Shown here: positions 17,406 through 25,869 of the stretch, one piece after another
Layout of the letters: each line of letters starts with the position of its first letter
How positions within the stretch are numbered: position 1 is the first letter of the stretch
NCBI RefSeq assembly: GCF_001463905.1
Contig: NZ_BBWR01000002.1
Location: 434,001 to 498,000, forward strand
Length of the DNA stretch: 64,000 nucleotides
Direction of reading: 5' to 3'
Source: Aureimonas frigidaquae
Lineage (GTDB): Bacteria > Pseudomonadota > Alphaproteobacteria > Rhizobiales > Rhizobiaceae
Notes under the pieces: model-generated
The model's input: only the letters and a program-made list of their open reading frames with translations
Database searches by the model: none
Told to the model about the DNA's origin: nothing
Position numbers and translations under genes: made by a program

Positions 17406-19940
17406 TCAAGCCCCGGCGTCCCTGTCGGAAATGAGCAGGGGGCGCCGGGCATGCTGACGCAGAAGGATCGAGCGGGCCGTTTCGAACTCCCGCTCGATCC
17501 GCTCGACGACGGACGGCCCGTTCTCCATAAGGTCTTCGGACGAACGCGGCCGCCAGCTCCGGCAGAACTCTGCCACCTGTAGAACGCCGATATTGCCCGC
17601 GCCGCTCTGCAGCGCATGGGCCTTTTCCGCATAGCCGGCGACATCGCCGGTCGCCGCAACCTCTCGCAATTCCAGCAAAAGCTGGCTGCCATCGGTCAGG
17701 AAGTCCGAGATCACCGCGGCCACGAATGCCGGCCCGCCCAGTGTCTCCAGGTTCTTCAGCATGGCCGTGTCCACATGCGCGTCCGCGTCGGGCGCCGAAG
17801 CGGCTTGCGTGACGGGCGGCGTGTCCGGCACGACCACCGGGCGGAAGGGCTGGCGTTCCCCCGGTTGCCCGTACTCGGCGTAAAGGGCGTCGATCCTGTC
17901 CAGGAGAACCGGCCCGTTGACAGGCTTGGTCAGGCAGGCGTCCATCCCCGCCTCTGCCGCGCGGTCCGCGGCGCTCTGCGTTGCATCCGCGGTCAGGCCG
18001 ACAATGGGCAGATGCGGCCGGTCCAACGACATCATGCGATAGAGCTTCGTCGCTTCCAGCCCGTCCATCCCCGGCATGTTCAGGTCCATCAGCACGAATT
18101 CCAGCCCGCCCGCATCCATGGCGTCGAGGGCTTCCTGTCCGTCGACGGCCAGCTTCACGAAATGGCCGCCCGCTTCCAGGATACGGCTGATCACCTTCTG
18201 GTTCACGCGGTTGTCGTCGGCGAGCAGGATGCGCAATCCGCGTTCCCGGCGGGTGATGGCCGCCGGGGAGCCGGCCGCGCTCTGCTGGTCGAGCCCTGTC
18301 AGCCGCATGGCATGGCTGAGGCCGTCGGCAATCTGCGTATGGTCCACGACGCTCGTGAGCAGCCGGCGCAGGGCGATGGGCGGGAAGCCGTCGGTATCAC
18401 GGTCGAAGCCGAAGATGCCGGCCGGCGTGGCGGTGCGCAGTTCCGTCACGGTCCGCTCCAGATCCTCCGGCTCCGGCCAGGCATGGAGCACCCCGGCAAT
18501 GAGGACCACCGTATGCCGGATCTCGTCCGCCGCGGGCAGGATGATCCGCGTCATCGCCTCGTCCACGCTCGTTGCGCGCGCCACGGCGCCGACCGTCGCC
18601 GCCAGGTCGTCCATCGTCTCTGGCGGCACCGTGCCGAGCGGGTCCAGAAGCACGACCCGCGTTTCGGTAAGGAGCGAGCCCATGGGCTCGTCCTCCGCCA
18701 TAAGCCGGACCGGCAGGCGTACCGTAAAGGCGCTGCCTTCCCCGCTCCGGCTCGAAACCTCGATCCGTCCCTTCTGCAGATCCACGAGTTCGCGGACGAT
18801 AGCGAGCCCGAGCCCCGTGCCGCCGAAACGGTTGAGGATCGTGCTGTTGGCCTGCGTGAAGCGCTGGAAGATGACGGCCTGCTCGGCCGGCGACATGCCG
18901 ATGCCCGTATCGCTGACCTCCAGCACCAGAAAGGGGGAACCGCCGTCGAACACGCAGTCGATCGACAGGGTCACGCTGCCTTGCGTGGTGAACTTGACCG
19001 CATTGCCGACGAGGTTGATCAAAACCTCACGCACGCGCCGCGCATCGGCTTCCAGCCTGGTCGGCGTGCGCCCCGTGGCAAACAGATGGAACTGCACGCC
19101 CTTGGCGAGCGCCTGCACCGCGCCGACATTCTTGACGCTGCCCACGAGCTCCAGCGGGTCGAAGGGCGCGATCTGTAGCGCGATCTGCCCGCTTTCGATG
19201 CTCGACAGGTCCAGCAGATCGTTGATCTGCGACAGGAGCGCGTTGGAGGCCGTCTGGATCGTGTCGACCATGTCGCGCTGGTCGCGCCGCAGCGTCGTAT
19301 CCCGCAGGAGATCGGTCGAGCCCATGATGGCGTTGAGCGGGGTGCGCAGCTCATGGCTGACGCTGGTCAGGAAGGCGGACTTGGCCCGGTTGGCCTGTTC
19401 TGCCGCCTCCTTGGCGCGGGACAGGCTGCGGATCAGCGTCGCGGCATAGAGCGGCAGGATGACGATGCCCGCCAGAAGTCCACCGGACAGGAGCGGCTGG
19501 CTCTGCCAGTAGGGCGACAGGAGGACGACGACGCCGAAGCCCGCCGTCCCGATGGCCGTTGCGGAATAGAGATAGGCTTCGCCGTAGCGAAAGCCGTTCC
19601 CGAGGATGATCCAGTAGTAGAAGGGATAGAGGATCGCCACGGCATCCTGCCCGATGGCCAGGCCACAGGACAGAAGCACGAGATCCACCACCATGGCGAT
19701 GATGCGCCGGGCGTTGGATATGCCCGGCTCGTACAGAAGATGCCCGAGCAGGAGGGTCGCCGCCACCAGATAGACGACCGAGATGGCGCGCGCCGCCAGC
19801 GCCGTATCCCCCACCGGCATGAAGAACAGCGTAAAGACAAGGATGGCAATGGAGATGAAGAATCGATTGAGCGTGATTTCATGTTCACGATCCGGCCGGT
19901 CGCGAAACCACTGAGCCCACCCTTTGATCAGTTCCGACAA
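17406..19940 (-). CDS. rpfC: RpfC-like hybrid sensor histidine kinase (membrane sensor-HK-REC-HPt)
   Basis: This 844-residue kinase has an N-terminal membrane sensor (about residues 25-175, five or six helices). It resembles Xanthomonas RpfC closely: ARRIIAMVVDLVLLSCGLAIGQ, LGNGFRYGEAYLYSATAIG and LLSPYWQSQPLLSGGLL all have counterparts there. Then come the dimerisation domain with SVSHELRT (His196), an ATPase domain (Asn313, DTGIG 344, GGTGLGLA 373-380), a degenerate receiver-like stretch (about 420-555), a true receiver (Asp619, Lys672), and an HPt domain with AHALQSGAGN (His775). It is longer than Xanthomonas RpfC (726) because of the middle stretch. The start is TTG at 19940; no in-frame ATG lies upstream. 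It is the second gene of an operon, 43 bases after the REC-PAS-GGDEF-EAL gene. Confidence 0.88.
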   Translation of the reverse strand: MSELIKGWAQWFRDRPDREHEITLNRFFISIAILVFTLFFMPVGDTALAARAISVVYLVAATLLLGHLLYEPGISNARRIIAMVVDLVLLSCGLAIGQDAVAILYPFYYWIILGNGFRYGEAYLYSATAIGTAGFGVVVLLSPYWQSQPLLSGGLLAGIVILPLYAATLIRSLSRAKEAAEQANRAKSAFLTSVSHELRTPLNAIMGSTDLLRDTTLRRDQRDMVDTIQTASNALLSQINDLLDLSSIESGQIALQIAPFDPLELVGSVKNVGAVQALAKGVQFHLFATGRTPTRLEADARRVREVLINLVGNAVKFTTQGSVTLSIDCVFDGGSPFLVLEVSDTGIGMSPAEQAVIFQRFTQANSTILNRFGGTGLGLAIVRELVDLQKGRIEVSSRSGEGSAFTVRLPVRLMAEDEPMGSLLTETRVVLLDPLGTVPPETMDDLAATVGAVARATSVDEAMTRIILPAADEIRHTVVLIAGVLHAWPEPEDLERTVTELRTATPAGIFGFDRDTDGFPPIALRRLLTSVVDHTQIADGLSHAMRLTGLDQQSAAGSPAAITRRERGLRILLADDNRVNQKVISRILEAGGHFVKLAVDGQEALDAMDAGGLEFVLMDLNMPGMDGLEATKLYRMMSLDRPHLPIVGLTADATQSAADRAAEAGMDACLTKPVNGPVLLDRIDALYAEYGQPGERQPFRPVVVPDTPPVTQAASAPDADAHVDTAMLKNLETLGGPAFVAAVISDFLTDGSQLLLELREVAATGDVAGYAEKAHALQSGAGNIGVLQVAEFCRSWRPRSSEDLMENGPSVVERIEREFETARSILLRQHARRPLLISDRDAGA

Positions 19941-19983
19941 TGATCCGTCATATCCATTCTTGTGTGACGCAGTCGGATGATCG

Positions 19984-22134
19984 TCATGCCATCATTCCAA
20001 CACGCCGCAGGTCTTCGGTCAGGGCGGCAAGGCAGGCCTCGGCCGTCAGCGGCCGGCCGAGATAGTAGCCCTGCGCAAATTCACAGCCTTCCTTGCGCAA
20101 AAATTCGAGTTGGTCCGCGCGCTCGACGCCCTCCGCCACGACATGCAGGCCGATACCGTGGGCCAGGCGTATAATGGCCCGCACGATGGCGGCGTCGGCC
20201 TCGCTCGACGGTACGGCCTCCAGGAAGCTGCGATCGATCTTCAGCGCGTCGATGGGCAGCATCTTCACCCGCAGCAGCGAGGAGTAGCCGGTTCCAAAAT
20301 CATCCAGCGTCAGGCGCACGCCCATGGCCTGCAGCTGCTCCAGCCGCGGCGACGGGTTCAGCACCGGGTCGAAGAAGGTGTTTTCGGTCAGTTCCAGTTC
20401 CAGATTGGCGGCCGGCAGGCCCGTCTCCTGCAGAACGCGCGACACCATCAGGGGTATGTCGTCGTAATTGAACTGCACCGGCGCCATGTTGACGGCCATG
20501 GTGAGCGTGTCGAAGCCCATATGGCGCCACTCCTGAGCCTGGCGGCAGGCTTCCCGCAGGACCCATTCCGAGATCGGCGCGATGAGGCCGGTCTCTTCCG
20601 CCACGCCGAGGAATTCCAGCGGCGACAGCAATCCGCGCTGCGGGTGCTGCCAGCGGATCAGGGCTTCGACGCCCGAGATGCGGCCGGATGCAATATCGAC
20701 CTGCGGCTGGTAGTGCAGGACGAACTCGCCGCGCGCCAGCGCATCGCGCATGGCCGCTTCCAGCATGGAGGACTCCACGATGCGCGCCCGCAAGCCCGCT
20801 TCGAAGAGCGCGTAACGGTTCCGCCCCTCCGACTTGGCCTGATACATGGCAAGGTCCGCGTTCTTGAGAACTTCGTTGACATCATGCCCATGCGGCCCGA
20901 TCAGAGCGATGCCAAGGCTCGCCGTGGCGTTGACGCGGTGCCGCGCCACGTCGATCGGCTCCGACAGGAGTTCGACGACCCTGCGCGCCAGGCGTTCCGC
21001 ATCCTCGACATCGTGAATACCCTCCTGCAGGAAGGCGAATTCATCGCCGCCCAGGCGTGTCAGCGTGATGCCATCATCGGCCAGGAGCTTCAGCCTGTGC
21101 GATATGGCCTGCAGGAGCTGATCCCCAACATAGTGACCGAGCGTGTCGTTGACCGTCTTGAACCGGTCGATGTCCAGGAGGTGTAGGGCATGCATGCGAC
21201 CCTCGTTCTCCTGTTCCAGCAGCAGCGCCTGGACGCGGTTGCTGAGATAAGTCCGGTTGGGCAGGCCCGTGAGCCCGTCATGCAGGGCCAGCTCGCGCAG
21301 GCGTTCATGCGCCATCTTCTGCTCGCTGATATCGAGCGACGAGGTCAAGACGCCGACGACCTTGGAATTGGTGTCCAGGAGCGGGGATTTGGTCGTCAGG
21401 AAGTAGCGCTCGCTGCCTTCGGGCGAACGGATCATTTCCTCGAAGGACGGGTGCGGAAGGCCGCGCGTGAGCACGCTGCGCTCCACCTGGCGCAGGCGCT
21501 GGACATCCGTTCCCGCCAGCAGCGTTTCCGCCGGCAGTCCGACGCAGGTCGACGGATCGCGCCCCGCATAGACGGCGAACATGGCGTTGACGAAGACGCA
21601 GCGCCCGTCCCGGTCGGTCGCGCTGATCAGCGCCGGCACCGTATCGATCACCTGCGCCAGTTGTTCGCGGCTGTCGCGCACGGCGATCTGGCGGAAATAC
21701 TCGCTGTCCAGGAGCCGTCGCTCGAGCGCCTGCGCCTTCAGCTTCACGCTTTGCTGCTGGCGCCGGAACTTCAGGAAGTTGCGGGCGCGGCTGACGAATT
21801 CCTCGTGATTGACCGGCGTTTGAAGGAAGTCGGTCGCCCCGGCCTCGAGCGCCATCAGCCGGAAGCTCAGATCCTCGTAGGCCGTCAGGACGATGATCGG
21901 AACATCGGCGGAGTTCGGCATGTCGCGCAGCCGGCGCGTCAGCTGGGCGCCGTCCATTCCCGGCATCTTGTAGTCGGTGATGATGAGGTCGGGTTCCCCC
22001 TCCTCCAGCCAGTCCAGCATTCGGAACGGGCTGGCGAATGTCTTGACGCTGACATCGTCTCCGGCCAGCTTCGACAGGCGGGAATAAATCCTCTGGTTGC
22101 TACCCTGATCATCAACAACGACTATCAATGACAT
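19984..22134 (-). CDS. Response regulator with REC-PAS-GGDEF-EAL domains (cyclic-di-GMP turnover)
   Basis: This soluble protein (716 residues) is the likely output of the adjacent RpfC-like kinase. Order: receiver (2-120, Asp54 in TDYKMPGMDG), helical linker, PAS (about 155-275), diguanylate cyclase domain with intact GGDEF (362-366, RLGGDEFAFL), and phosphodiesterase domain with intact EAL (490-492, GVEALIRWQHP), LELTEN and DDFGTGYSS. So both synthesis and breakdown of cyclic-di-GMP are possible. In the receiver, the usual lysine near the end ('K-P') is replaced by threonine (FLQTPVNHEEF). I chose ATG 22134, which has GAGG upstream; a TTG at 22158 is possible. It is the first gene of the operon with rpfC; there is no HD-GYP domain protein as in rpfG. 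Confidence 0.9.
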   Translation of the reverse strand: MSLIVVVDDQGSNQRIYSRLSKLAGDDVSVKTFASPFRMLDWLEEGEPDLIITDYKMPGMDGAQLTRRLRDMPNSADVPIIVLTAYEDLSFRLMALEAGATDFLQTPVNHEEFVSRARNFLKFRRQQQSVKLKAQALERRLLDSEYFRQIAVRDSREQLAQVIDTVPALISATDRDGRCVFVNAMFAVYAGRDPSTCVGLPAETLLAGTDVQRLRQVERSVLTRGLPHPSFEEMIRSPEGSERYFLTTKSPLLDTNSKVVGVLTSSLDISEQKMAHERLRELALHDGLTGLPNRTYLSNRVQALLLEQENEGRMHALHLLDIDRFKTVNDTLGHYVGDQLLQAISHRLKLLADDGITLTRLGGDEFAFLQEGIHDVEDAERLARRVVELLSEPIDVARHRVNATASLGIALIGPHGHDVNEVLKNADLAMYQAKSEGRNRYALFEAGLRARIVESSMLEAAMRDALARGEFVLHYQPQVDIASGRISGVEALIRWQHPQRGLLSPLEFLGVAEETGLIAPISEWVLREACRQAQEWRHMGFDTLTMAVNMAPVQFNYDDIPLMVSRVLQETGLPAANLELELTENTFFDPVLNPSPRLEQLQAMGVRLTLDDFGTGYSSLLRVKMLPIDALKIDRSFLEAVPSSEADAAIVRAIIRLAHGIGLHVVAEGVERADQLEFLRKEGCEFAQGYYLGRPLTAEACLAALTEDLRRVGMMA

Positions 22135-22310
22135 GGGTGCAAATGCCTCGTTGGACAATTGCCGGAATCCGGCCGCCCGGACGGGCCGAATGCCCGCTCC
22201 GCTCGGCGCACTTTACCGGTATGGCTGCCCGAAAGAAAACGGAAATCATCCGCGCATGGCCGACCCGCAAAGGAAATGGCCATGCGCCGCCGCCGTACGG
22301 TGAAGCCTGA

Positions 22311-22889
22311 TCAGGCAGGACCCGCCTGCGCCTTGGTCCGCGGCTCGGACGTGCGCTCGATCCACGCCTCGAAGCGGTCGATCCACTGCGTCAAGAAGGC
22401 GCGGGTCTTCTCGCAACTCACCGTTCCATCGTCCGCAAAGAGTTCCGGCTTATAGGTGAAGTAGACTTCCGGCTGCCCCATCAAGACCGTGTCGATCACG
22501 GTCAGAAGACCTTTCAGGGAATTCTGCGCAGCGGCCGTTCCCGTCGCGCCCGGGGTGGTGCCGATGACGGCGGACGGCTTGGCTTCCCAGGAGTTCTTGC
22601 CCCAGGGGCGCGTGCCCCAGTCGATGACGTTCTTGATCGCCGGCGTGTAGGCGCGGTTGTATTCGGGCGTTACGAACAGGACGGCGTCGGCCGCCTCGAT
22701 CTCACGCTTGACGCGATGGACCGCCTCGGGCGCGTCCGGCCACAGATCGTCATTGTACAGGGGCAGATCGCCGATCTCCACGAAGCGGAAGGCCAGCTTG
22801 CCCTCGGCCAGCTTGCCGATCGCCTCGGCGAACTTGCGGTTGATCGACTCCTTCCGGAGGGATCCGACGAAGACGGCAACGGTTTTCAT
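22311..22889 (-). CDS. NADPH-dependent FMN reductase (ChrR/azoreductase-type)
   Basis: This 192-residue flavodoxin-like enzyme transfers electrons from NAD(P)H through FMN to quinones, chromate or azo dyes. The flavin-phosphate loop is VGSLRKESINR (residues 8-18), and the FMN ring contact is FVTPEYNRAYTPAIKNVIDW. The length suits the NADPH_dep_FMN_red family. ATG 22889 is preceded by AAAGGACCTTTC. It is a paralogue, with low similarity, of the gene at 28968-29519. The physiological acceptor is unknown. Confidence 0.88.
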   Translation of the reverse strand: MKTVAVFVGSLRKESINRKFAEAIGKLAEGKLAFRFVEIGDLPLYNDDLWPDAPEAVHRVKREIEAADAVLFVTPEYNRAYTPAIKNVIDWGTRPWGKNSWEAKPSAVIGTTPGATGTAAAQNSLKGLLTVIDTVLMGQPEVYFTYKPELFADDGTVSCEKTRAFLTQWIDRFEAWIERTSEPRTKAQAGPA

Positions 22890-23091
22890 GAAAGGTCCTT
22901 TCCAGACTGTCTCTTGCAACGCACCTAGCCCCTCTTCCGGGAAAGGTGAAGTCTACGCCATGAAAACGCTGCGGCACTCTTTGCGCTGCCGGCCCCCGCT
23001 CCCCCCCGCCTGTCACATGGCTTCAACATAGGACGGGCTTAGTGCGCCAAGGACGAATCGCGGCCTTACGGCCGCAGCGGAGGTGGCCTGC

Positions 23092-24507
23092 ATGCGCATC
23101 ACCCTCATCGGCGGCGGCTATGTCGGCCTGGTTTCCGCGGCCTGCTTCGCCGATTTCGGACACAGCGTCGTCTGTATGGACAAGGATTGCGAACGTGTCG
23201 CAGCCCTGCGGCGGGGGCACCTGCCGATCTATGAGCCGGGGCTGGACGCCTTGGTGGCGGCAGGCACCGCCGCCGGCCGGCTGCGCTTCACCGATCGGAT
23301 GGCCGATGCCGTGGACGGCAGCGACATCGTCTTCATCGCGGTCGGAACACCCTCCCGGCGGGGCGATGGCCATGCGGACCTGACCCATGTGGAGGCGGCG
23401 CTCCACGAGCTTGCGCCGCTTCTGCGGCCCGGCATGGTGGTCGCCACCAAATCCACCGTTCCCGTCGGGACCGGGGATCGCATCGCCGCTCTTCTGGCCA
23501 GGGCGGTTCCGGGCCTGTCGCCGCCCGTCGCCTCCAACCCGGAGTTTCTCCGGCAAGGCTCGGCGATCGACGATTTTCGGCGGCCCGACCGCGTGATCAT
23601 CGGCGTCGAGGATGATGCGGCGCGTCAGGCGATGGCGAGTGTCTACCGCCCGCTGTCGCTCAACCAGGCGCCGATCCTCTTCACCGGGCGGCGCAACGCG
23701 GAGCTTATCAAATACGCATCGAACGCCTTCCTGGCCATGAAGATCTCCTTCATCAACGAAATGGCGGATCTGTGCGACGCCGCCGGCGCCGATGTCCAGG
23801 AGATCGCCCGGGGCCTGGGCATGGATCGTCGGATCGGTTCGAAGTTCCTGCATGCCGGCCCCGGCTATGGCGGATCCTGCTTTCCGAAGGATACGCAGGC
23901 CCTGCTGCGCACGGCGCGCGAACTGGGCACGCCCTTGCGCCTGGTCGAGGAAACCGCACGCCTGAACCGCCGGCGCAAGGATGGCCTCGCCGCACGCGTG
24001 GCGAGAGCCTGCGGAGGGTCGGTGCGCGGGCGGCGGATCGCGCTTTTGGGGCTTTCCTTCAAGCCCGGAACGGACGATATGCGAGAGGCCCCGTCCCTTC
24101 CGCTCGCCCGCATGCTCCGCACCGCCGGAGCCGAGGTGGTGGCGACCGATCCGCAAGCCCTGGCCAATGCGGCGCATCTTCTCCCGGACATTCAGCTCGT
24201 GACGGACCCCTATGTCGCGGCCCGGGGCGCCGACGCCATCGTCCTCGTCACCGAGTGGAACGTCTACCGCGCCCTGGACCTCGACCGGCTCGCGGCCGCC
24301 ATGCGTGGGCGCGTCTTTGTAGACCTGCGCAATGTCTATGCCGACCGGCGGCCGGACCAGCACGGCTTTCTGTATCATGGCCTCGGCAAGCCCGGCCGCC
24401 CCGCCATCTCGCCGCTCGACACGCCGGCCGATGCCGTCTCGCTGCCGCAGCCCGGCTTTGCGCGGGATTCGATGCATCCGAAACCCGGCATGCAACCTAC
24501 GCTTTAG
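23092..24507 (+). CDS. ugd: UDP-glucose 6-dehydrogenase
   Basis: This enzyme oxidises UDP-glucose to UDP-glucuronate, a precursor of acidic exopolysaccharide and lipopolysaccharide. The 471-residue product has the NAD-binding Rossmann start MRITLIGGGYVGLVSAACFADFG and the catalytic cysteine in GPGYGGSCFPKDTQAL (near residue 261). The invariant lysine region is NAELIKYASNAFLAMKISFINE, and the C-terminal domain has LGLSFKPGTDDMREAPS. The ATG at 23092 follows GGAGG with proper spacing; an in-frame GTG 9 bases upstream is less likely. It stands alone, without glycosyltransferase neighbours. Confidence 0.95.
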   Translation: MRITLIGGGYVGLVSAACFADFGHSVVCMDKDCERVAALRRGHLPIYEPGLDALVAAGTAAGRLRFTDRMADAVDGSDIVFIAVGTPSRRGDGHADLTHVEAALHELAPLLRPGMVVATKSTVPVGTGDRIAALLARAVPGLSPPVASNPEFLRQGSAIDDFRRPDRVIIGVEDDAARQAMASVYRPLSLNQAPILFTGRRNAELIKYASNAFLAMKISFINEMADLCDAAGADVQEIARGLGMDRRIGSKFLHAGPGYGGSCFPKDTQALLRTARELGTPLRLVEETARLNRRRKDGLAARVARACGGSVRGRRIALLGLSFKPGTDDMREAPSLPLARMLRTAGAEVVATDPQALANAAHLLPDIQLVTDPYVAARGADAIVLVTEWNVYRALDLDRLAAAMRGRVFVDLRNVYADRRPDQHGFLYHGLGKPGRPAISPLDTPADAVSLPQPGFARDSMHPKPGMQPTL

Positions 24508-24740
24508 GCAGTGCCAAAATTTATTTACCCTGGCGGTCTGGAACCCTTGCGACGATAGGGGTTACTTACCAAATTGCTTGCTGCAGGTCCTCTGGTTGAG
24601 TAGAGACCTCGGGCTCGAACATGGGACCGCATCGGCCTCCTTTCGCGCGGCAAGTGAACGGCAGTATATGCCGGCGGTCACAGGCGACGTCGAATTCCCC
24701 GTCGACGCCCGACGCGTTCCGCCGTCCAGGGGTTTTGGCA

Positions 24741-25859
24741 ATGCTCAAGAAAACAGACGACGACGCGGTTTCCTCCAAGCCGGAAGCCCGGTCCGCCCCG
24801 CGCCGCGGCATCAAGCGCCTGGCGCTTCCGATCCTGGCCGTGGCTGTGATCGGGAGCGGCCTCTATTACGGGCATTACTGGTGGACGGAAGGACGCTTCC
24901 TCGTCTCCACGGACGATGCCTATGTCGCCGCTGACATGGCGCTGATCACCGCCCGTGTGACGGGCTATGTGACCGCCGTCCCGGTTCGGGAGAACCAGTC
25001 CGTCCGCGCCGGGGAAACACTGGTCGAGATCGATCCCGGTGACCTGGCGCTTGAGCTGAAGGCCGCGGATGCACGCCTGTCCACGCAGGAGGCAGCCATC
25101 ACCCGCATGCGCGCCCAGCGCGATGCGGCGCGCGCCGCCCTGGTGGAAACGCAGGCCCGGCGTGAAGCGCTGCAATCGGCGGCGGCCGAAGCCGAGCGCA
25201 GCCTGGCCCGCGCGCAGGATCTGGCGCGCAGCGGCGCAGCGGCGCAGGCTGCGCTCGACCAGGCGCAGAATGCGCGTGACCAGGCAGCGGCGACGCTGCG
25301 CGGCGGTGCGGCGGCGATCGACAGTGCGCAGGCGAACATCGCCGTGCTCGACGCCCAGATCGCCGAGCAGGAGCGGACGCTGGAAGAACGCCGGATCGAC
25401 CAGGAAACGGCGGCGCGCAACCTGACCTTCGCAGCCTTGAAGGCGCCGTATGACGGGGTGGTCGGCAATCTGTCCGTGCAGCCGGGTGATCTCGTATCTC
25501 CCAGCCGCCGCCTGATGACGGTCGTGCCGCTGGCGGATGTCTATATCGACGCCAATTTTAAGGAAACGCAGCTCGGCCGGATCGCGGTGGGCGACAAGGC
25601 CCATATCGAGGTGGACGCCCTGCCCGACCAGACGTTCATGGGAACGGTGGAATCCGTCTCCCCGGCCTCGGGCTCCGTCTTCTCACTGCTGCCGGCCGAC
25701 AATGCGACGGGCAACTTCACCAAGATCGTTCAGCGCGTCCCCGTCCGCGTCCATCTGGACCCCGGCCAGGATAGCGATGGGCGGTTGCGGCCCGGCCTGT
25801 CCACGCAGGTGACCATCGATATCCGCACCGCGACGGGCGCGGCGACGAACGGCGGGTGA
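24741..25859 (+). CDS. HlyD/EmrA family membrane fusion (adaptor) protein
   Basis: This periplasmic adaptor (372 residues) has one N-terminal membrane anchor (about residues 26-46). A barrel-sandwich/lipoyl half motif follows (TDDAYVAADMALITARVTGYVTAV), then a long alpha-helical hairpin rich in alanine and arginine (about 105-225) and the returning lipoyl half LKAPYDGVVGNLSVQPGDLV. These are the marks of EmrA-type adaptors, which link an inner-membrane DHA2 transporter to an outer-membrane TolC channel. The transporter follows after 10 bases, so they form an operon. Start ATG 24741, with a purine-poor upstream region; the open frame extends 40 codons further upstream without similarity. Confidence 0.92.
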   Translation: MLKKTDDDAVSSKPEARSAPRRGIKRLALPILAVAVIGSGLYYGHYWWTEGRFLVSTDDAYVAADMALITARVTGYVTAVPVRENQSVRAGETLVEIDPGDLALELKAADARLSTQEAAITRMRAQRDAARAALVETQARREALQSAAAEAERSLARAQDLARSGAAAQAALDQAQNARDQAAATLRGGAAAIDSAQANIAVLDAQIAEQERTLEERRIDQETAARNLTFAALKAPYDGVVGNLSVQPGDLVSPSRRLMTVVPLADVYIDANFKETQLGRIAVGDKAHIEVDALPDQTFMGTVESVSPASGSVFSLLPADNATGNFTKIVQRVPVRVHLDPGQDSDGRLRPGLSTQVTIDIRTATGAATNGG

Positions 25860-25869
25860 GGATCAGTCC

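Noticed and set aside
23023-24495. Minus-strand open frame of 490 codons opposite ugd
   Set aside because: Antisense to UDP-glucose dehydrogenase, which has all catalytic motifs; no independent protein features.
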